In this document: positions 26,683 to 36,212 of the stretch, one piece after another
Position numbering within the stretch: the first letter of the stretch is position 1
How the letters are laid out: each line of letters starts with the position of its first letter
From: Methyloprofundus sedimenti
Lineage (GTDB): Bacteria > Pseudomonadota > Gammaproteobacteria > Methylococcales > Methylomonadaceae
DNA: 64,000 bases
NCBI RefSeq assembly: GCF_002072955.1
Contig: NZ_LPUF01000001.1
Coordinates: forward strand, 2,378,896 to 2,442,895
Direction of reading: 5' to 3'
Notes under the pieces: generated by a model
The model's database searches: none
What the model was told of the DNA's origin: nothing
What the model saw: only the letters and a program-made list of their open reading frames with translations
Translations under genes and position numbers: made by a program

Positions 26683-27951
26683 TTATTCCACTATTTTATC
26701 AATCACCAGAGTCAGCTCTTCACCCTTATGCACTGCAACCTGCTTTGCTGTGACGTAAAAATCCCCTTTAGTGGCTCTCGGACTGCCTGATATGGCAACG
26801 CGAGCTGTGATATCAACAAACTCAGCTGAGGAGATTTTTGCAGTGGGCATCGCCGCTTTTGTATCATCCAGTATGATAGTTATCGGCAAATCCTGTACTT
26901 GCAATCTTTCTGCCGCTAATGGCATAGGCATTCCCGCTTTAGCGAAAACAAACACACGATCCTGACCACTCACTTTGGCACGCAATGCAGGGCTTATATC
27001 CAGATTAATTTTAATACTTGCCGATGCTATGACAGCCTCTTGTGCTGGTTTTGCTTGCTGTACGGGAGCCGGTTCACCTGACTGCTTACGCGCTTCGGCA
27101 ATAGCAGGGTCAATAAAGTTGCTGACCAGTGCATTCCCGGCTTTGATTTTAGCTTTTTCCCACGAACTAATTGCCTTTGCGTAGGATTGTTGCTGATACG
27201 CATCCAGACCCTTTAAAATTAGTGCTGTAGGTTCTTCTGGATCAACTCTTAAAGCTTCATCTATCGCTACCTGCACCACTGGAATCATTCGCTCACCCGC
27301 CACTTGATACATCATCTGCGCGTAAGCTGCTTTTGCCGCTGCGTAGCCCGGGTTATTTTCTCCTAACAAGCCCGCAATTTGCTTATATACATCGCCCGCC
27401 TGTTGAAAATCTCCCATTGCAGCATAGGTATTTGCCAGCAGAAACCATTTTTCAATATCTTCAGGGTTTTCAGCTAATTTTGCTTTTAAAGCAATTAATG
27501 CAACCGAAAAATCAGTAGTGGTTTGTTGATGTTCTTCTGGACTATCAGCTAAGGCTAAATATTGTTGGAATTTATCACTGGCCCCCAGGCTGTTATAGGT
27601 TGCCAGACTACCCAGAATAAACACACTGGCAATAACAGCCATGACCAGCCAGTGCTGGATACCAGCGATATTAGCTGTTTTAACTATAGGCTGCTCTACA
27701 AACTGTACATCACCTAATAATGTTTTTTCCAGTTCCGTTTTTAATTGCTGAAAGGTGGATGCATCAAGATTGCCTTGTGTTTGTTCATTTTCCAGTTCTG
27801 CCAGACGCTCCTTAAATATGCTGATATTTTTCTGTTTCTGTGAAATACCTTGCTCATTGTTTTGCGTCCCTTTATAAATAGCTAAGGGCCACAATAATAG
27901 AATTACTGCCAGCAATAACATGGCTGCAATAACTATCCATAGTGTCATCAT
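26683..27951 (-). CDS. ccmI: Cytochrome c biogenesis protein CcmI
   Basis: A 422-residue apocytochrome chaperone of the System I heme-lyase complex. Two transmembrane segments (about residues 3-20 and 100-120) flank a cytoplasmic loop. TPR repeats of the periplasmic domain follow (WFLLANTYAAMGDFQQAGDVYK; ALILKGLDAYQQQSYAKAISS), then a C-terminal CcmI/CycH beta domain (SGQDRVFVFAKAGMPMPLAA). The C-terminal domain binds the apocytochrome CxxCH tail in studied systems. Start overlaps the ccmH stop by one base. Last gene of the ccm operon. Confidence 0.93.
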   Translation of the reverse strand: MMTLWIVIAAMLLLAVILLLWPLAIYKGTQNNEQGISQKQKNISIFKERLAELENEQTQGNLDASTFQQLKTELEKTLLGDVQFVEQPIVKTANIAGIQHWLVMAVIASVFILGSLATYNSLGASDKFQQYLALADSPEEHQQTTTDFSVALIALKAKLAENPEDIEKWFLLANTYAAMGDFQQAGDVYKQIAGLLGENNPGYAAAKAAYAQMMYQVAGERMIPVVQVAIDEALRVDPEEPTALILKGLDAYQQQSYAKAISSWEKAKIKAGNALVSNFIDPAIAEARKQSGEPAPVQQAKPAQEAVIASASIKINLDISPALRAKVSGQDRVFVFAKAGMPMPLAAERLQVQDLPITIILDDTKAAMPTAKISSAEFVDITARVAISGSPRATKGDFYVTAKQVAVHKGEELTLVIDKIVE

Positions 27952-28439
27952 TATTTTTTTCCTTGTTTTGTTTTAAGCAAAGCATCCAGAGTTTTGGCTT
28001 CGCTATTAGATAGTGATGGCGCATGATCATTAGCTTCTTTATAAGCTTTGTTGCGGCTACGAATAATCAAAACGACAACCAGCAGACCTAATAATAAAAA
28101 CAGGCCTGGTCCAAACCAAAGCAGATAGGTTTGTGGTTTTACTCGTGGTTCATAGAGTACAAAGTCACCATAACGCTCGACCATATAGTCAACAATTTCA
28201 TCATCGCTTTTACCCGCATTCAACATCTGGAAAATTTTAGTACGCAAATCCTGAGAAATTTCTGCATTTGAGTCAGCAATATTTTGGTTTTGACATTTAG
28301 GACAGCGCAATTCAAAAGTCAGATGCTGAAAACGCTTTTCCTTTTCTGGGTCATCGAATTGATATACATCGATCGCAGCTGATAACATAAAACTGCTTAG
28401 CAGTATCAATAAACCGAATATTATTTTAATTTTCAACAC
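27951..28439 (-). CDS. ccmH: Cytochrome c biogenesis thioredoxin-like protein CcmH
   Basis: A 162-residue membrane-anchored periplasmic protein with a signal peptide, the redox motif LRCPKCQNQNIADSN, the helical domain ending with YGDFVLYEPRVKP, and a C-terminal transmembrane helix (YLLWFGPGLFLLLGLLVVVL). It reduces the apocytochrome cysteines (or resolves mixed disulfides with CcmG) before heme attachment. Single-domain CcmH, with CcmI as a separate gene, as in Pseudomonas. Overlaps the end of ccmG by 14 bases. Confidence 0.95.
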   Translation of the reverse strand: MLKIKIIFGLLILLSSFMLSAAIDVYQFDDPEKEKRFQHLTFELRCPKCQNQNIADSNAEISQDLRTKIFQMLNAGKSDDEIVDYMVERYGDFVLYEPRVKPQTYLLWFGPGLFLLLGLLVVVLIIRSRNKAYKEANDHAPSLSNSEAKTLDALLKTKQGKK

Positions 28440-28962
28440 CGCCCCATCCTTTGATTATCAGTTTTAATTCCAGCCAGTCTTGCGCTGTCAACACACCCAC
28501 ATGGCGATGACGAATAATACCCTGGGCATCCAGTAAATAGGTTTCTGGTGCGCCATAAACCCCCAAGTCCAGACCCAGCATGCCTTCTTCATCATAAATA
28601 TTGAACTGATATGGATTACCCAGTTGCTGTAACCATTGCAAAGCCAGGTCACGCTCATCTTTATAATTCAAACCTATAACAGGAAGCTCCTCTGCCTGCG
28701 CAATTACCAGCAATTGCTCATGTTCTTGCCGGCAGGAGGGACACCAGGTTGCCCAGACATTGACTAACACTGGCCGACCAATAAAGTCTTTTTTAGTTAA
28801 AATACGCTCTGGCTGCTGCAAGGCAGGCAAGCTAAATTCCGGAAAGGGTTTATTTATCAATGCTGAAGGCAATTCTCTGGGGTCTATGCTTAAACCTTTC
28901 CATAAAAAAGCGGCCAGTACAAAAAATAACAATAAAGGAATAAATAATAGCAGTCTAGGCAT
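28426..28962 (-). CDS. ccmG: Thiol:disulfide interchange protein CcmG/DsbE
   Basis: Membrane-tethered thioredoxin that keeps apocytochrome c cysteines reduced. Started at 28962 ([20 protein letters not shown]), about 178 residues, with the ATG nested in the last codons of ccmF; a frame from 29010 adds 16 unlikely residues. Active site WATWCPSCRQEH. The TlpA/DsbE-like GVYGAPETYLLDAQG segment provides the cis-proline and acidic surface typical of the family. Confidence 0.94.
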   Translation of the reverse strand: MPRLLLFIPLLLFFVLAAFLWKGLSIDPRELPSALINKPFPEFSLPALQQPERILTKKDFIGRPVLVNVWATWCPSCRQEHEQLLVIAQAEELPVIGLNYKDERDLALQWLQQLGNPYQFNIYDEEGMLGLDLGVYGAPETYLLDAQGIIRHRHVGVLTAQDWLELKLIIKGWGGVEN

Positions 28963-30913
28963 GTGCAGCCTCCAGTTTGGCACTGCGTTGACGATAACGT
29001 TTGTCTGCAACAGTTAGTAATCCCCCTAAAGCCATTAAGATTCCACCCAGCCATAACCAGCGTACATAAGGTTTATAATGCATTCTAACTGCCCAGGCAC
29101 CCTTTCCCAGTGGCTCCCCTAATGCAACATATAAATCCCGGAACAAGCTTGGATCAATATCCGCTTCCGTCATCATGGCATTTTTAACATTATAACGACG
29201 TTTCTCTGGATTTAAGGTCACAACAGCATTACCGTCTTCCGTAACCACAATAGTTGCCTGGTCTGCCATATAATTAGGGCCTTTTACTACATGCGTTCCC
29301 TGAAAAGTAAACAGATAGCCTGCAAGTTCAACACTATCGCCTTTTAGCATACGCATATCACGCTCTTCACTATAGGTTGACACCAGCGTGATGCCTATTG
29401 CCGTTACGGCAACGCCAATATGAGCGACCATCATTCCATAATAGCTGAGCGGAAGTTGTTTTAGCCTATTCGTAATCGACTGCGCATTACGAAATTTCCC
29501 TATAAATTCGGTGAGCACAGTACTCATAACCCAAAGGCTGACACTAATACCTAGAAAAACCCGGACGTCAAAACCACTACCATAGGTCAGTGGAAAGATA
29601 AGACCACACAAGATACTTATTGCTGCAGGCAACCAAAGCTTATCAATTACAGCTTTAACTGTAGTTTCTCGCCATCTAACAGCAACAGACAACCCCATAG
29701 CAACTGACATAGTACACATAATAGGTACAAATACAGCATTAAAATAAGGTGGGCCTACTGAGATTTTCCCTATTCCCAATGCATCAATCAATAAAGGATA
29801 TAAGGTGCCTAATAGTACCGTCACCGCCATCACAGTCAGAAAAACATTGTTAATCAGTAAAAAAACTTCTCTGGACAGCCAGGAAAAACTTGATTCACTT
29901 TTTACATTAGGCGCTTTAAGTGCGTATAAGGTTAGTGAGCCTCCCATCGTCAAGGCTAATAACATTAAGATAAAGAAGCCACGCTCCGGGTCGCTGGCAA
30001 AAGCATGCACGGAGGTTAAAACTCCTGAGCGGACCAGGAAGGTGCCTAATAAACTTAACGAAAAGGCAAAAATAGCTAATAATAAAGTCCAACTTTTAAA
30101 CACGCCACGCTTTTCAGTGGCTGCCAAAGAATGCACTAACGCTGTACCAACCAGCCAAGGCATTAATGATGCATTTTCAACAGGATCCCAGAACCACCAG
30201 CCGCCCCAGCCTAATTCATAATAAGCCCACCAGCTACCTAAAGTGATTCCCATGCCCAGAAATGCCCAGGCAATATTAGTCCAGGGTCTTGCCCACCGTG
30301 CCCATGCGGCATCCATTCTGCCAGATAATAAGGCAGCGATAGCGAAGGCAAAAGCAACCGAAAATCCGACATATCCCATATACAGCATGGGCGGATGAAC
30401 AATTAAACCAAAGTCTTGTAATAAAGGGTTCAAATCTGCACCATCTGCAGGAAAGCGGGGCAAATAACGAGCAAAGGGGCTGGATGTAATTAATAAAAAC
30501 GAAATAAAACCGGTTGCTATGATACCCATCACAGATAAAACACGAGCCAGCATATCCAGCGGTAATGCTTTACTAAAACGACTGACAGCAAAAGTCCAGC
30601 CACTTAAAATAAGTGCCCATAACAGCAAAGAGCCTTCGTGTCCGCCCCAAATCGCACTCAATTTGAATTGCATCGGCATTTGACTGTTGGAATGTTGTGC
30701 CACATATACAACGGAGAAGTCATCCTGCGAAAATGCATAGCCTAAACAAGTAAAGCTGATAACAACAAAAATGAACTGCCCCATCACCAATGGCTTGCCA
30801 AAAGTCATCCACATTTCATTACCTGTCGAGGCTCCATACATAGGTATCAAGGCTAAAACGACTGATAAAAATAAAGCTATAATCAGAGCAAACTCTCCTA
30901 TTTCAGGGATCAT
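28955..30913 (-). CDS. ccmF: Heme lyase subunit CcmF
   Basis: A 652-residue polytopic membrane protein that, with CcmH/I, ligates heme to apocytochrome c. The WWD motif is present ([20 protein letters not shown]), as are the conserved [10 protein letters not shown] segment, a large periplasmic loop, and histidines expected to ligate heme. Length agrees with the family (about 650). Overlaps ccmE by four bases and ccmG by eight, implying translational coupling. Confidence 0.97.
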   Translation of the reverse strand: MIPEIGEFALIIALFLSVVLALIPMYGASTGNEMWMTFGKPLVMGQFIFVVISFTCLGYAFSQDDFSVVYVAQHSNSQMPMQFKLSAIWGGHEGSLLLWALILSGWTFAVSRFSKALPLDMLARVLSVMGIIATGFISFLLITSSPFARYLPRFPADGADLNPLLQDFGLIVHPPMLYMGYVGFSVAFAFAIAALLSGRMDAAWARWARPWTNIAWAFLGMGITLGSWWAYYELGWGGWWFWDPVENASLMPWLVGTALVHSLAATEKRGVFKSWTLLLAIFAFSLSLLGTFLVRSGVLTSVHAFASDPERGFFILMLLALTMGGSLTLYALKAPNVKSESSFSWLSREVFLLINNVFLTVMAVTVLLGTLYPLLIDALGIGKISVGPPYFNAVFVPIMCTMSVAMGLSVAVRWRETTVKAVIDKLWLPAAISILCGLIFPLTYGSGFDVRVFLGISVSLWVMSTVLTEFIGKFRNAQSITNRLKQLPLSYYGMMVAHIGVAVTAIGITLVSTYSEERDMRMLKGDSVELAGYLFTFQGTHVVKGPNYMADQATIVVTEDGNAVVTLNPEKRRYNVKNAMMTEADIDPSLFRDLYVALGEPLGKGAWAVRMHYKPYVRWLWLGGILMALGGLLTVADKRYRQRSAKLEAAHA

Positions 30914-31347
30914 TTGGCAACCTCCTGCTTTTTCTTCATCGACTCTGCAATTTCTGGCGGCATATAGTTCTCATCGTGTTTCGCTAAGACTTCATCTGCC
31001 TGGAAAATGCCATTCGCATCCATTTTTCCCTGCGCAATAATACCCTGCCCTTCACGAAATAAATCCGGCAAAATGCCAGTGAATTCGACCACCACCTGAT
31101 GCTCAAAATCGGTTATTGCAAACTGTACTTTTAATGAATCTGTTGACCTTTTAACACTGCCATCAACGACCATTCCGCCTGCACGAATTCTAGCGCCTAC
31201 TGGAGCTTCACCTTCAGCAATCTGGCTAGTTGAATAAAATAAATTAATATTCTCACTCAGAGAATACATCACCAGGCCTACTATCAAGGCTGTGCCGAAA
31301 ACCAAGCCTAAAATAATGCTTAATCTTTTTTTTCTTTTTGGGGTCAT
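30910..31347 (-). CDS. ccmE: Heme chaperone CcmE
   Basis: A 145-residue membrane-anchored periplasmic OB-fold protein that carries heme covalently to CcmF. N-terminal anchor ([20 protein letters not shown]) and the heme-binding histidine in [14 protein letters not shown], with the usual tyrosine four residues later. Overlaps ccmD by four bases. Confidence 0.96.
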   Translation of the reverse strand: MTPKRKKRLSIILGLVFGTALIVGLVMYSLSENINLFYSTSQIAEGEAPVGARIRAGGMVVDGSVKRSTDSLKVQFAITDFEHQVVVEFTGILPDLFREGQGIIAQGKMDANGIFQADEVLAKHDENYMPPEIAESMKKKQEVAK

Positions 31348-31526
31348 ACTCTTCCCTGTTCACGTCTTAGACGACGTTTTGCATTAATAAAAAACTGCCT
31401 TTTCAGCCAGTAAGCTGAGACGATATTATAAATAAATATGACCAAGGCGATGCCGTAACTTAGCCACACATAAAGCCCATGTTTACCCATTTGTAAAAAA
31501 TCAGCAAATGATGTGAAATTTCCCAT
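31344..31526 (-). CDS. ccmD: Heme exporter protein CcmD
   Basis: A 60-residue protein with one transmembrane helix ([20 protein letters not shown]) and a basic cytoplasmic tail (KRRLRREQ). It joins CcmABC and helps release holo-CcmE. About 130 bp separate it from ccmC, an unusually wide gap for this operon; the gap holds no gene and no obvious terminator. Confidence 0.9.
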   Translation of the reverse strand: MGNFTSFADFLQMGKHGLYVWLSYGIALVIFIYNIVSAYWLKRQFFINAKRRLRREQGRV

Positions 31527-31658
31527 TACTAGAATCCTTTAAATAAAACTACCTTTCCCAATCTCTGCAGTGAGCGACATTTTGCATCACAGAATGTGGA
31601 GCTTTTGTTGACATATTGGTTTCCACGCAGAGCATGGCAACCAGAAGCCATATCAACT

Positions 31659-32417
31659 TCAATAATTTTCAATTACTTTTTTTACCCAGTCACTGCGTTT
31701 TTCACGCTGTAAAACGTCTATACGTGCGCGACTCATCAAGACCACAGCAAAAAAGCAATAAAAGCCCAGCACCATAACCAGTAATGGCATCCACATTTCC
31801 GGAGGCATTGCAGGTTTTTCTGTCACGGTAAAAGTTGCAGGCTGATGCAAGGTATTCCACCATTCAACCGAGTACTTGATAATCGGAATATTGACCAGGC
31901 CGACTAAAGATAAAACAGCCGTCGCTTTATCAGCGCTGGCTATATTTGTAAAAGCTGAATTTAAGGCAATCACCCCGATATACAGAAATAACAAAACCAG
32001 CATCGCTGTTAAACGTGCATCCCAAACCCACCAGGCACCCCAGGTAGGTTTACCCCAGATGGCACCTGTTGCAAGAGACATAACTGCGATAGATGCGCCG
32101 ATAGGAGCACAGGCTCCGGCAACCACATGCGCAATTTTCATCTTCCAGATTAAGCCGATTGCGCCTGCCACAGCCATCAACATATAACAGGATTGCGCTA
32201 AAATTGATGAGGGGACATGTATGTATATAATACGAAAACTATTACCCTGCTGATAATCTGACGGCGCGAAAACCAGCCCCCAAACCAAACCAACTATTAA
32301 TAATAGTATTGCTGCCGCACTAAACCAGGGCAATAAAGCCCCCGTAAAATCATAAAACCATTTAGGTGATGCTAATTGATAAAACCACCTGGGCATTTTT
32401 ATTTTCATTGTTATCAT
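31659..32417 (-). CDS. ccmC: Heme exporter protein CcmC
   Basis: A 252-residue membrane protein with about six helices and the tryptophan-rich heme-handling motif WGKPTWGAWWVWDARLTAML. It loads heme onto CcmE. Two conserved histidines lie in IIYIHVPSS and WNTLHQPAT. Confidence 0.96.
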   Translation of the reverse strand: MITMKIKMPRWFYQLASPKWFYDFTGALLPWFSAAAILLLIVGLVWGLVFAPSDYQQGNSFRIIYIHVPSSILAQSCYMLMAVAGAIGLIWKMKIAHVVAGACAPIGASIAVMSLATGAIWGKPTWGAWWVWDARLTAMLVLLFLYIGVIALNSAFTNIASADKATAVLSLVGLVNIPIIKYSVEWWNTLHQPATFTVTEKPAMPPEMWMPLLVMVLGFYCFFAVVLMSRARIDVLQREKRSDWVKKVIENY

Positions 32418-32454
32418 CCTTAAGCATTAATCAATGCAAATATCTTAAAACCAA

Positions 32455-33123
32455 CTAACTTCGTACACTAATCTTTAACGCTGCGGCTATCGCAAAGGGT
32501 GCCAGCATTAAACTAAATACTAAAATAGCGCCTAATAAGGCCAGATACCCCTGAATAGGCAAACCCATCGAACCTGCCTGCACTGTACCTGCGCCAAAGA
32601 TTAACACTGGAATATACAAAGGCAATACGAGTAAAGAGATTAAAACACCGCCTCTACGTAAAGCAACCGTAAGACCAGCACCTATTGCGCCCATTAAGCT
32701 TAAAGTCGGCGTCCCTAATAATAAACTCAAAATTAGAGCGGGATAGCCTTGCTCAGGAAGAAAAAACATCATCGCAACTAAAGGTGAAATTATCGCCAGA
32801 CAAAAACCGCTGACCAGCCAGTGACTCAGTACTTTTGCCATAACTATAACCAGCAAGGGCTCTGGACTGACCAGCATTTGTTCTAAAGAGCCATCCTCGT
32901 AATCAGAACGAAAAATACCATCAACTGATAATAAACAGGCTAAAAGAGCAGCGACCCATATGACCCCTGATGCAACTTCAGATAAAAAAGCAGGGTCAGG
33001 ACTCACGCCTAAAGGAAACAGCACTGCGACCATCAGAAAGAAAGCCAGAGGGTTAATAATATCGTTACGATGGCGAAAAACCAGCAATAAATCACGCTTT
33101 AACGCGGCAAAGAAAAAACTCAC
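32455..33123 (-). CDS. ccmB: Heme exporter permease CcmB
   Basis: A 222-residue permease with six predicted helices. The conserved N-terminus (KRDLLLVFRHRNDIINPLAF) and the internal DGSLEQMLVSPEPL segment mark the CcmB family. It partners CcmA in the ABC complex that releases heme-loaded CcmE. Overlaps ccmA by four bases. Confidence 0.96.
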   Translation of the reverse strand: MSFFFAALKRDLLLVFRHRNDIINPLAFFLMVAVLFPLGVSPDPAFLSEVASGVIWVAALLACLLSVDGIFRSDYEDGSLEQMLVSPEPLLVIVMAKVLSHWLVSGFCLAIISPLVAMMFFLPEQGYPALILSLLLGTPTLSLMGAIGAGLTVALRRGGVLISLLVLPLYIPVLIFGAGTVQAGSMGLPIQGYLALLGAILVFSLMLAPFAIAAALKISVRS

Positions 33124-33746
33124 GCCACTGCAACCTCGTCCAGATTAATCGGACGTATTATTTGTCCCGGAATCATTAGATCATGATGAGTCGTTAAAAT
33201 AACGGCTCCCCCCTCTTGAATATGATTGGCAATCAACGCTTCCTTTTCCTTGACACCTTGTTTATCCAGGGCAGTAAACGGTTCATCTAAAATCCATAGG
33301 GGCGCACTACTTAGATATAAACGTGCCAGGCCAACTCGCCTCTGCTGTCCTGCGGACAAACTATGACAGGGAACATCTTCAAAACCACACAGCCCAACCT
33401 GTTTTAAAGCTTCTGCAATAGTACATTTATTTAAGCTCTTGTCCAGTTGCATCATCCAGCGTAGATTTTCTTCAGCCGTTAAAGAGCCTTTAACTCCTGC
33501 CAGATGGCCAACATATAGCATCGCTTGAAAATACTGTTCACGCTCGTCATCAAGAGCAACTCCATGCCAATATATTTCCCCGGTATAGGCATCTGATAAA
33601 CCACATAAAATACGTAATAATGTCGTTTTTCCACTGCCATTTTGACCTATAATCTGTACCACCTCAGCAGCATTGATCTGAAATGAGAAATTTGCAAATA
33701 ATACTCGTTCGTCTCGTTCGCAAAACAAATTTTTCACTTCTAGCAT
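33120..33746 (-). CDS. ccmA: Heme exporter ATP-binding protein CcmA
   Basis: A 208-residue ABC ATPase: Walker A GQNGSGKTTLLR, signature LSAGQQRRVGLARL, Walker B LWILDEPFTALD and the H-loop TTHHD. First gene of the complete ccmABCDEFGHI operon. The 219 bp upstream, before the manC stop codon, should carry the promoter; I see no certain regulator site there. Confidence 0.96.
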   Translation of the reverse strand: MLEVKNLFCERDERVLFANFSFQINAAEVVQIIGQNGSGKTTLLRILCGLSDAYTGEIYWHGVALDDEREQYFQAMLYVGHLAGVKGSLTAEENLRWMMQLDKSLNKCTIAEALKQVGLCGFEDVPCHSLSAGQQRRVGLARLYLSSAPLWILDEPFTALDKQGVKEKEALIANHIQEGGAVILTTHHDLMIPGQIIRPINLDEVAVA

Positions 33747-33965
33747 CTTGGATAATAATTGAACACAGTCGAGAGTTTAAAGAAAATAGTACTGAAGTCA
33801 TCGCTTTAGAAGATTTTATAAGTAATCTTAAACTATGACTTATATAATTTTTGGGGAAAAACAAGTGAAAAGAGTCCTTTCTCAAATCTGCTGCTTATAT
33901 TAATAACCGGTTATTCAACCATTTTTAGAGTGACTTTTCAAACATATTTTATAGTGAGTATATTA

Positions 33966-35366
33966 TTATACTCTACCATACTTATCCTCAAAACGAACAA
34001 TGTCGTCTTCGCCCAAATAACTGCCCGATTGTACTTCAATCATTTCCAGGGGAATCACACCAGGATTTTCCAGGCTATGTATTACACCAAGAGGAATATA
34101 AGTAGATTCATTTTCAGAAAGTAGTAATATTTCATCACCCTTGCTAACTAAGGCTGTTCCTTTCACCACAACCCAGTGTTCTGCGCGATGGTGATGCTTT
34201 TGTACTGATAATTTAGCGCCTGGTTTGACCACTATACGCTTGGTTTTATGCCGCTCGCCACTATCCACTGAATCATAATGCCCCCAGGGACGATAAACTT
34301 TACGATGTAAATCAGCTTCAATGCGTTGACTTTTTTTTAAGACCTCAACAATTTGTTTAACTTCCTGTACTCTATCTTTAGGGGCAATCATCACGGCATC
34401 ATCCGTTTCAATAATGATCATATCCCGAATGCCAATTGCGGCAACCAGTTTATTTCCCGCGTGTATAAAAGAGTTCTCAGTATCTATTGCGATAACATCG
34501 CCTGTTAAAGCATTACCAAAGGAATCCTTTTTTCGTACTTCCCACAATGCCGACCAGGACCCCACATCGCTCCAGTCAGCATCTAGAGGTATCACCACTG
34601 CTTTATCTGTTTTTTCCATAACAGCATAATCTATCGAGTCTGATGGGCACTGGATAAAAATATCCTTATTTAAACGCACAAAATCCACATCAATCTTAGC
34701 ATCCGCAAAAGACAAGCGACAGGCAGCCAACATTTCCGGCGAAAATTTTTCCAGCTCTTCCAGGTATCGTCCTGCTTTAAATGCAAACATGCCGCTATTC
34801 CAGTAATATTCTCCACTGTTTAGATAAGTTTCGGCGACCACTGCATCTGGCTTTTCAACAAATTCAGCCACCTTGAAAGCATCGGCAATATTTTCAGCAG
34901 ATCGTTTAATATAGCCGTAACCTGTTTCAGCAGCTGTTGGAATAATGCCAAAAGTTACCAGATAGCCTTGTTCTGCCAATTGCTCTGCTTTAACCACTGC
35001 TTGCTGAAAAGCAGGAATATTTTCGATAACATGATCAGCTGGCAATACCAGCAGGATATCATCATAATTTTTTGCCGCTAAAGCCGCCAATGCTACTGCC
35101 GGTGCAGTATTTTTACCTACAGGTTCCAAAATTATAACGTCTGGTTGAGCATCAATTTCCCTTAATTGCTCGGCCATCATAAACCGATGGGCTTCATTAC
35201 AAACAGCAATAGGGGCTTGTAAATGATCCAGCCCCTGTAAACGGAGTACCGTCTCTTGTACCATAGTTTTATCTGAGACCAGAGGCAAAAATTGCTTGGG
35301 GTGTTCGCCTCGAGATAAAGGCCATAAACGGGTTCCTGAACCACCAGAGAGTATTACAGGTATCAT
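33966..35366 (-). CDS. manC: Mannose-1-phosphate guanylyltransferase / mannose-6-phosphate isomerase
   Basis: A 466-residue bifunctional enzyme giving GDP-mannose for exopolysaccharide or LPS. The N-terminal nucleotidyltransferase domain has GGSGTRLWPLSRGEHPKQFL and VEKPDA. The C-terminal cupin isomerase domain has VYRPWGHYDS and KHHHRAEHWVVVKG, with the metal-binding histidines. Length and domain order match ManC/AlgA/XanB. No other capsule gene is adjacent, so it appears to be a stand-alone unit. Confidence 0.95.
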   Translation of the reverse strand: MIPVILSGGSGTRLWPLSRGEHPKQFLPLVSDKTMVQETVLRLQGLDHLQAPIAVCNEAHRFMMAEQLREIDAQPDVIILEPVGKNTAPAVALAALAAKNYDDILLVLPADHVIENIPAFQQAVVKAEQLAEQGYLVTFGIIPTAAETGYGYIKRSAENIADAFKVAEFVEKPDAVVAETYLNSGEYYWNSGMFAFKAGRYLEELEKFSPEMLAACRLSFADAKIDVDFVRLNKDIFIQCPSDSIDYAVMEKTDKAVVIPLDADWSDVGSWSALWEVRKKDSFGNALTGDVIAIDTENSFIHAGNKLVAAIGIRDMIIIETDDAVMIAPKDRVQEVKQIVEVLKKSQRIEADLHRKVYRPWGHYDSVDSGERHKTKRIVVKPGAKLSVQKHHHRAEHWVVVKGTALVSKGDEILLLSENESTYIPLGVIHSLENPGVIPLEMIEVQSGSYLGEDDIVRFEDKYGRV

Positions 35367-36212
35367 GATATTCCTTGTTTTATTTAAATATGGCTAAGTA
35401 TGAAAACATTTTATAGAAAATGCTAGATTAAAGATCTACATAATTAATATTTGCTCATTGGCTACCGTCTTTTAGTAAATACTATATCCCTTACTTTTTC
35501 AATGGCCAACCTTTGTCAGTTTGATAAAAAAGCATGCTGTACTTTTTATTATCGTTGCGGGCGCCTCTTACAAAAAAAAGAGAGTAGCAGTTAAATAATC
35601 ATCAGCATACTATTCATTGGCACCTTACTTTCGCTAGTGGTTTTTTATTTCGCTGCTCAACTGCTTGAAATCAGCCTTCAGGCATCTAACTTACCGGGCC
35701 TTATCAAGAGAACCATCAATCTTTAAGTAGTGAATTCCAGGCAAAACAAGACAATGACATTGCTTCGACAAAGAGCGTGTAAAGTATTTCTAATTTTCTT
35801 GAATGTATTTATTATAGCCAATATGAAAGCAATAGCCCCTCTTAAAGACTGCTAGATAATCTGTCATTGCGATTTATATTTTGAACATTACCGCCGCTGC
35901 TGACCAAAGTGTTTTTATGATCTGCGGCGGTTCATCGCCACCTTCGAGCATCAACAAAAAATGCTCGTGGTTAATGATAAAAACATATGCATGGCGGTCA
36001 CCGCCCCATACTTCTTGCGAGCGTGTTGTAAGATATTCACAATGAGTAAACCTTCCATATGAATGTGCGCCCAACACCGAGCGCAAAACATTTTGCGTGT
36101 TTTAATTTTTCACGGTACATTAATCCTCAAGTTTTTCCCCGGGCACTCTGGAATATTTTAGCTCACCTGAGTGTAAGATTCGATTAAGCAACAGCAATAG
36201 GAAGGAGGATGT
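35367..36212. other. Intergenic region upstream of manC and of the methyltransferase gene
   Basis: About 850 bp. The left part near manC is AT-rich and probably holds its promoter. A stretch at about 35597-35725 can be read as a hydrophobic peptide without a start codon (possible decayed gene). A short minus-strand frame at 35874-36086 is listed separately. The last 20 bases carry a good AGGAGG site for the next gene. Confidence 0.4.
35874..36086 (-). CDS. Hypothetical 70-residue protein (doubtful)
   Basis: Reads as a soluble mixed alpha/beta peptide with start TTG, containing THCEYLTTRSQEVWGGDRHA and HEHFLLMLEGGDEPPQIIKT. The amino acid make-up is more gene-like than most chance frames here, and the local G+C is higher than in its surroundings, like the adjacent methyltransferase gene. 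No clear ribosome site; a +1 frame upstream starts with ATG (MYREKLKHAK) and could mean the gene is frameshifted. I do not recognise it. Confidence 0.35.
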   Translation of the reverse strand: MRSVLGAHSYGRFTHCEYLTTRSQEVWGGDRHAYVFIINHEHFLLMLEGGDEPPQIIKTLWSAAAVMFKI

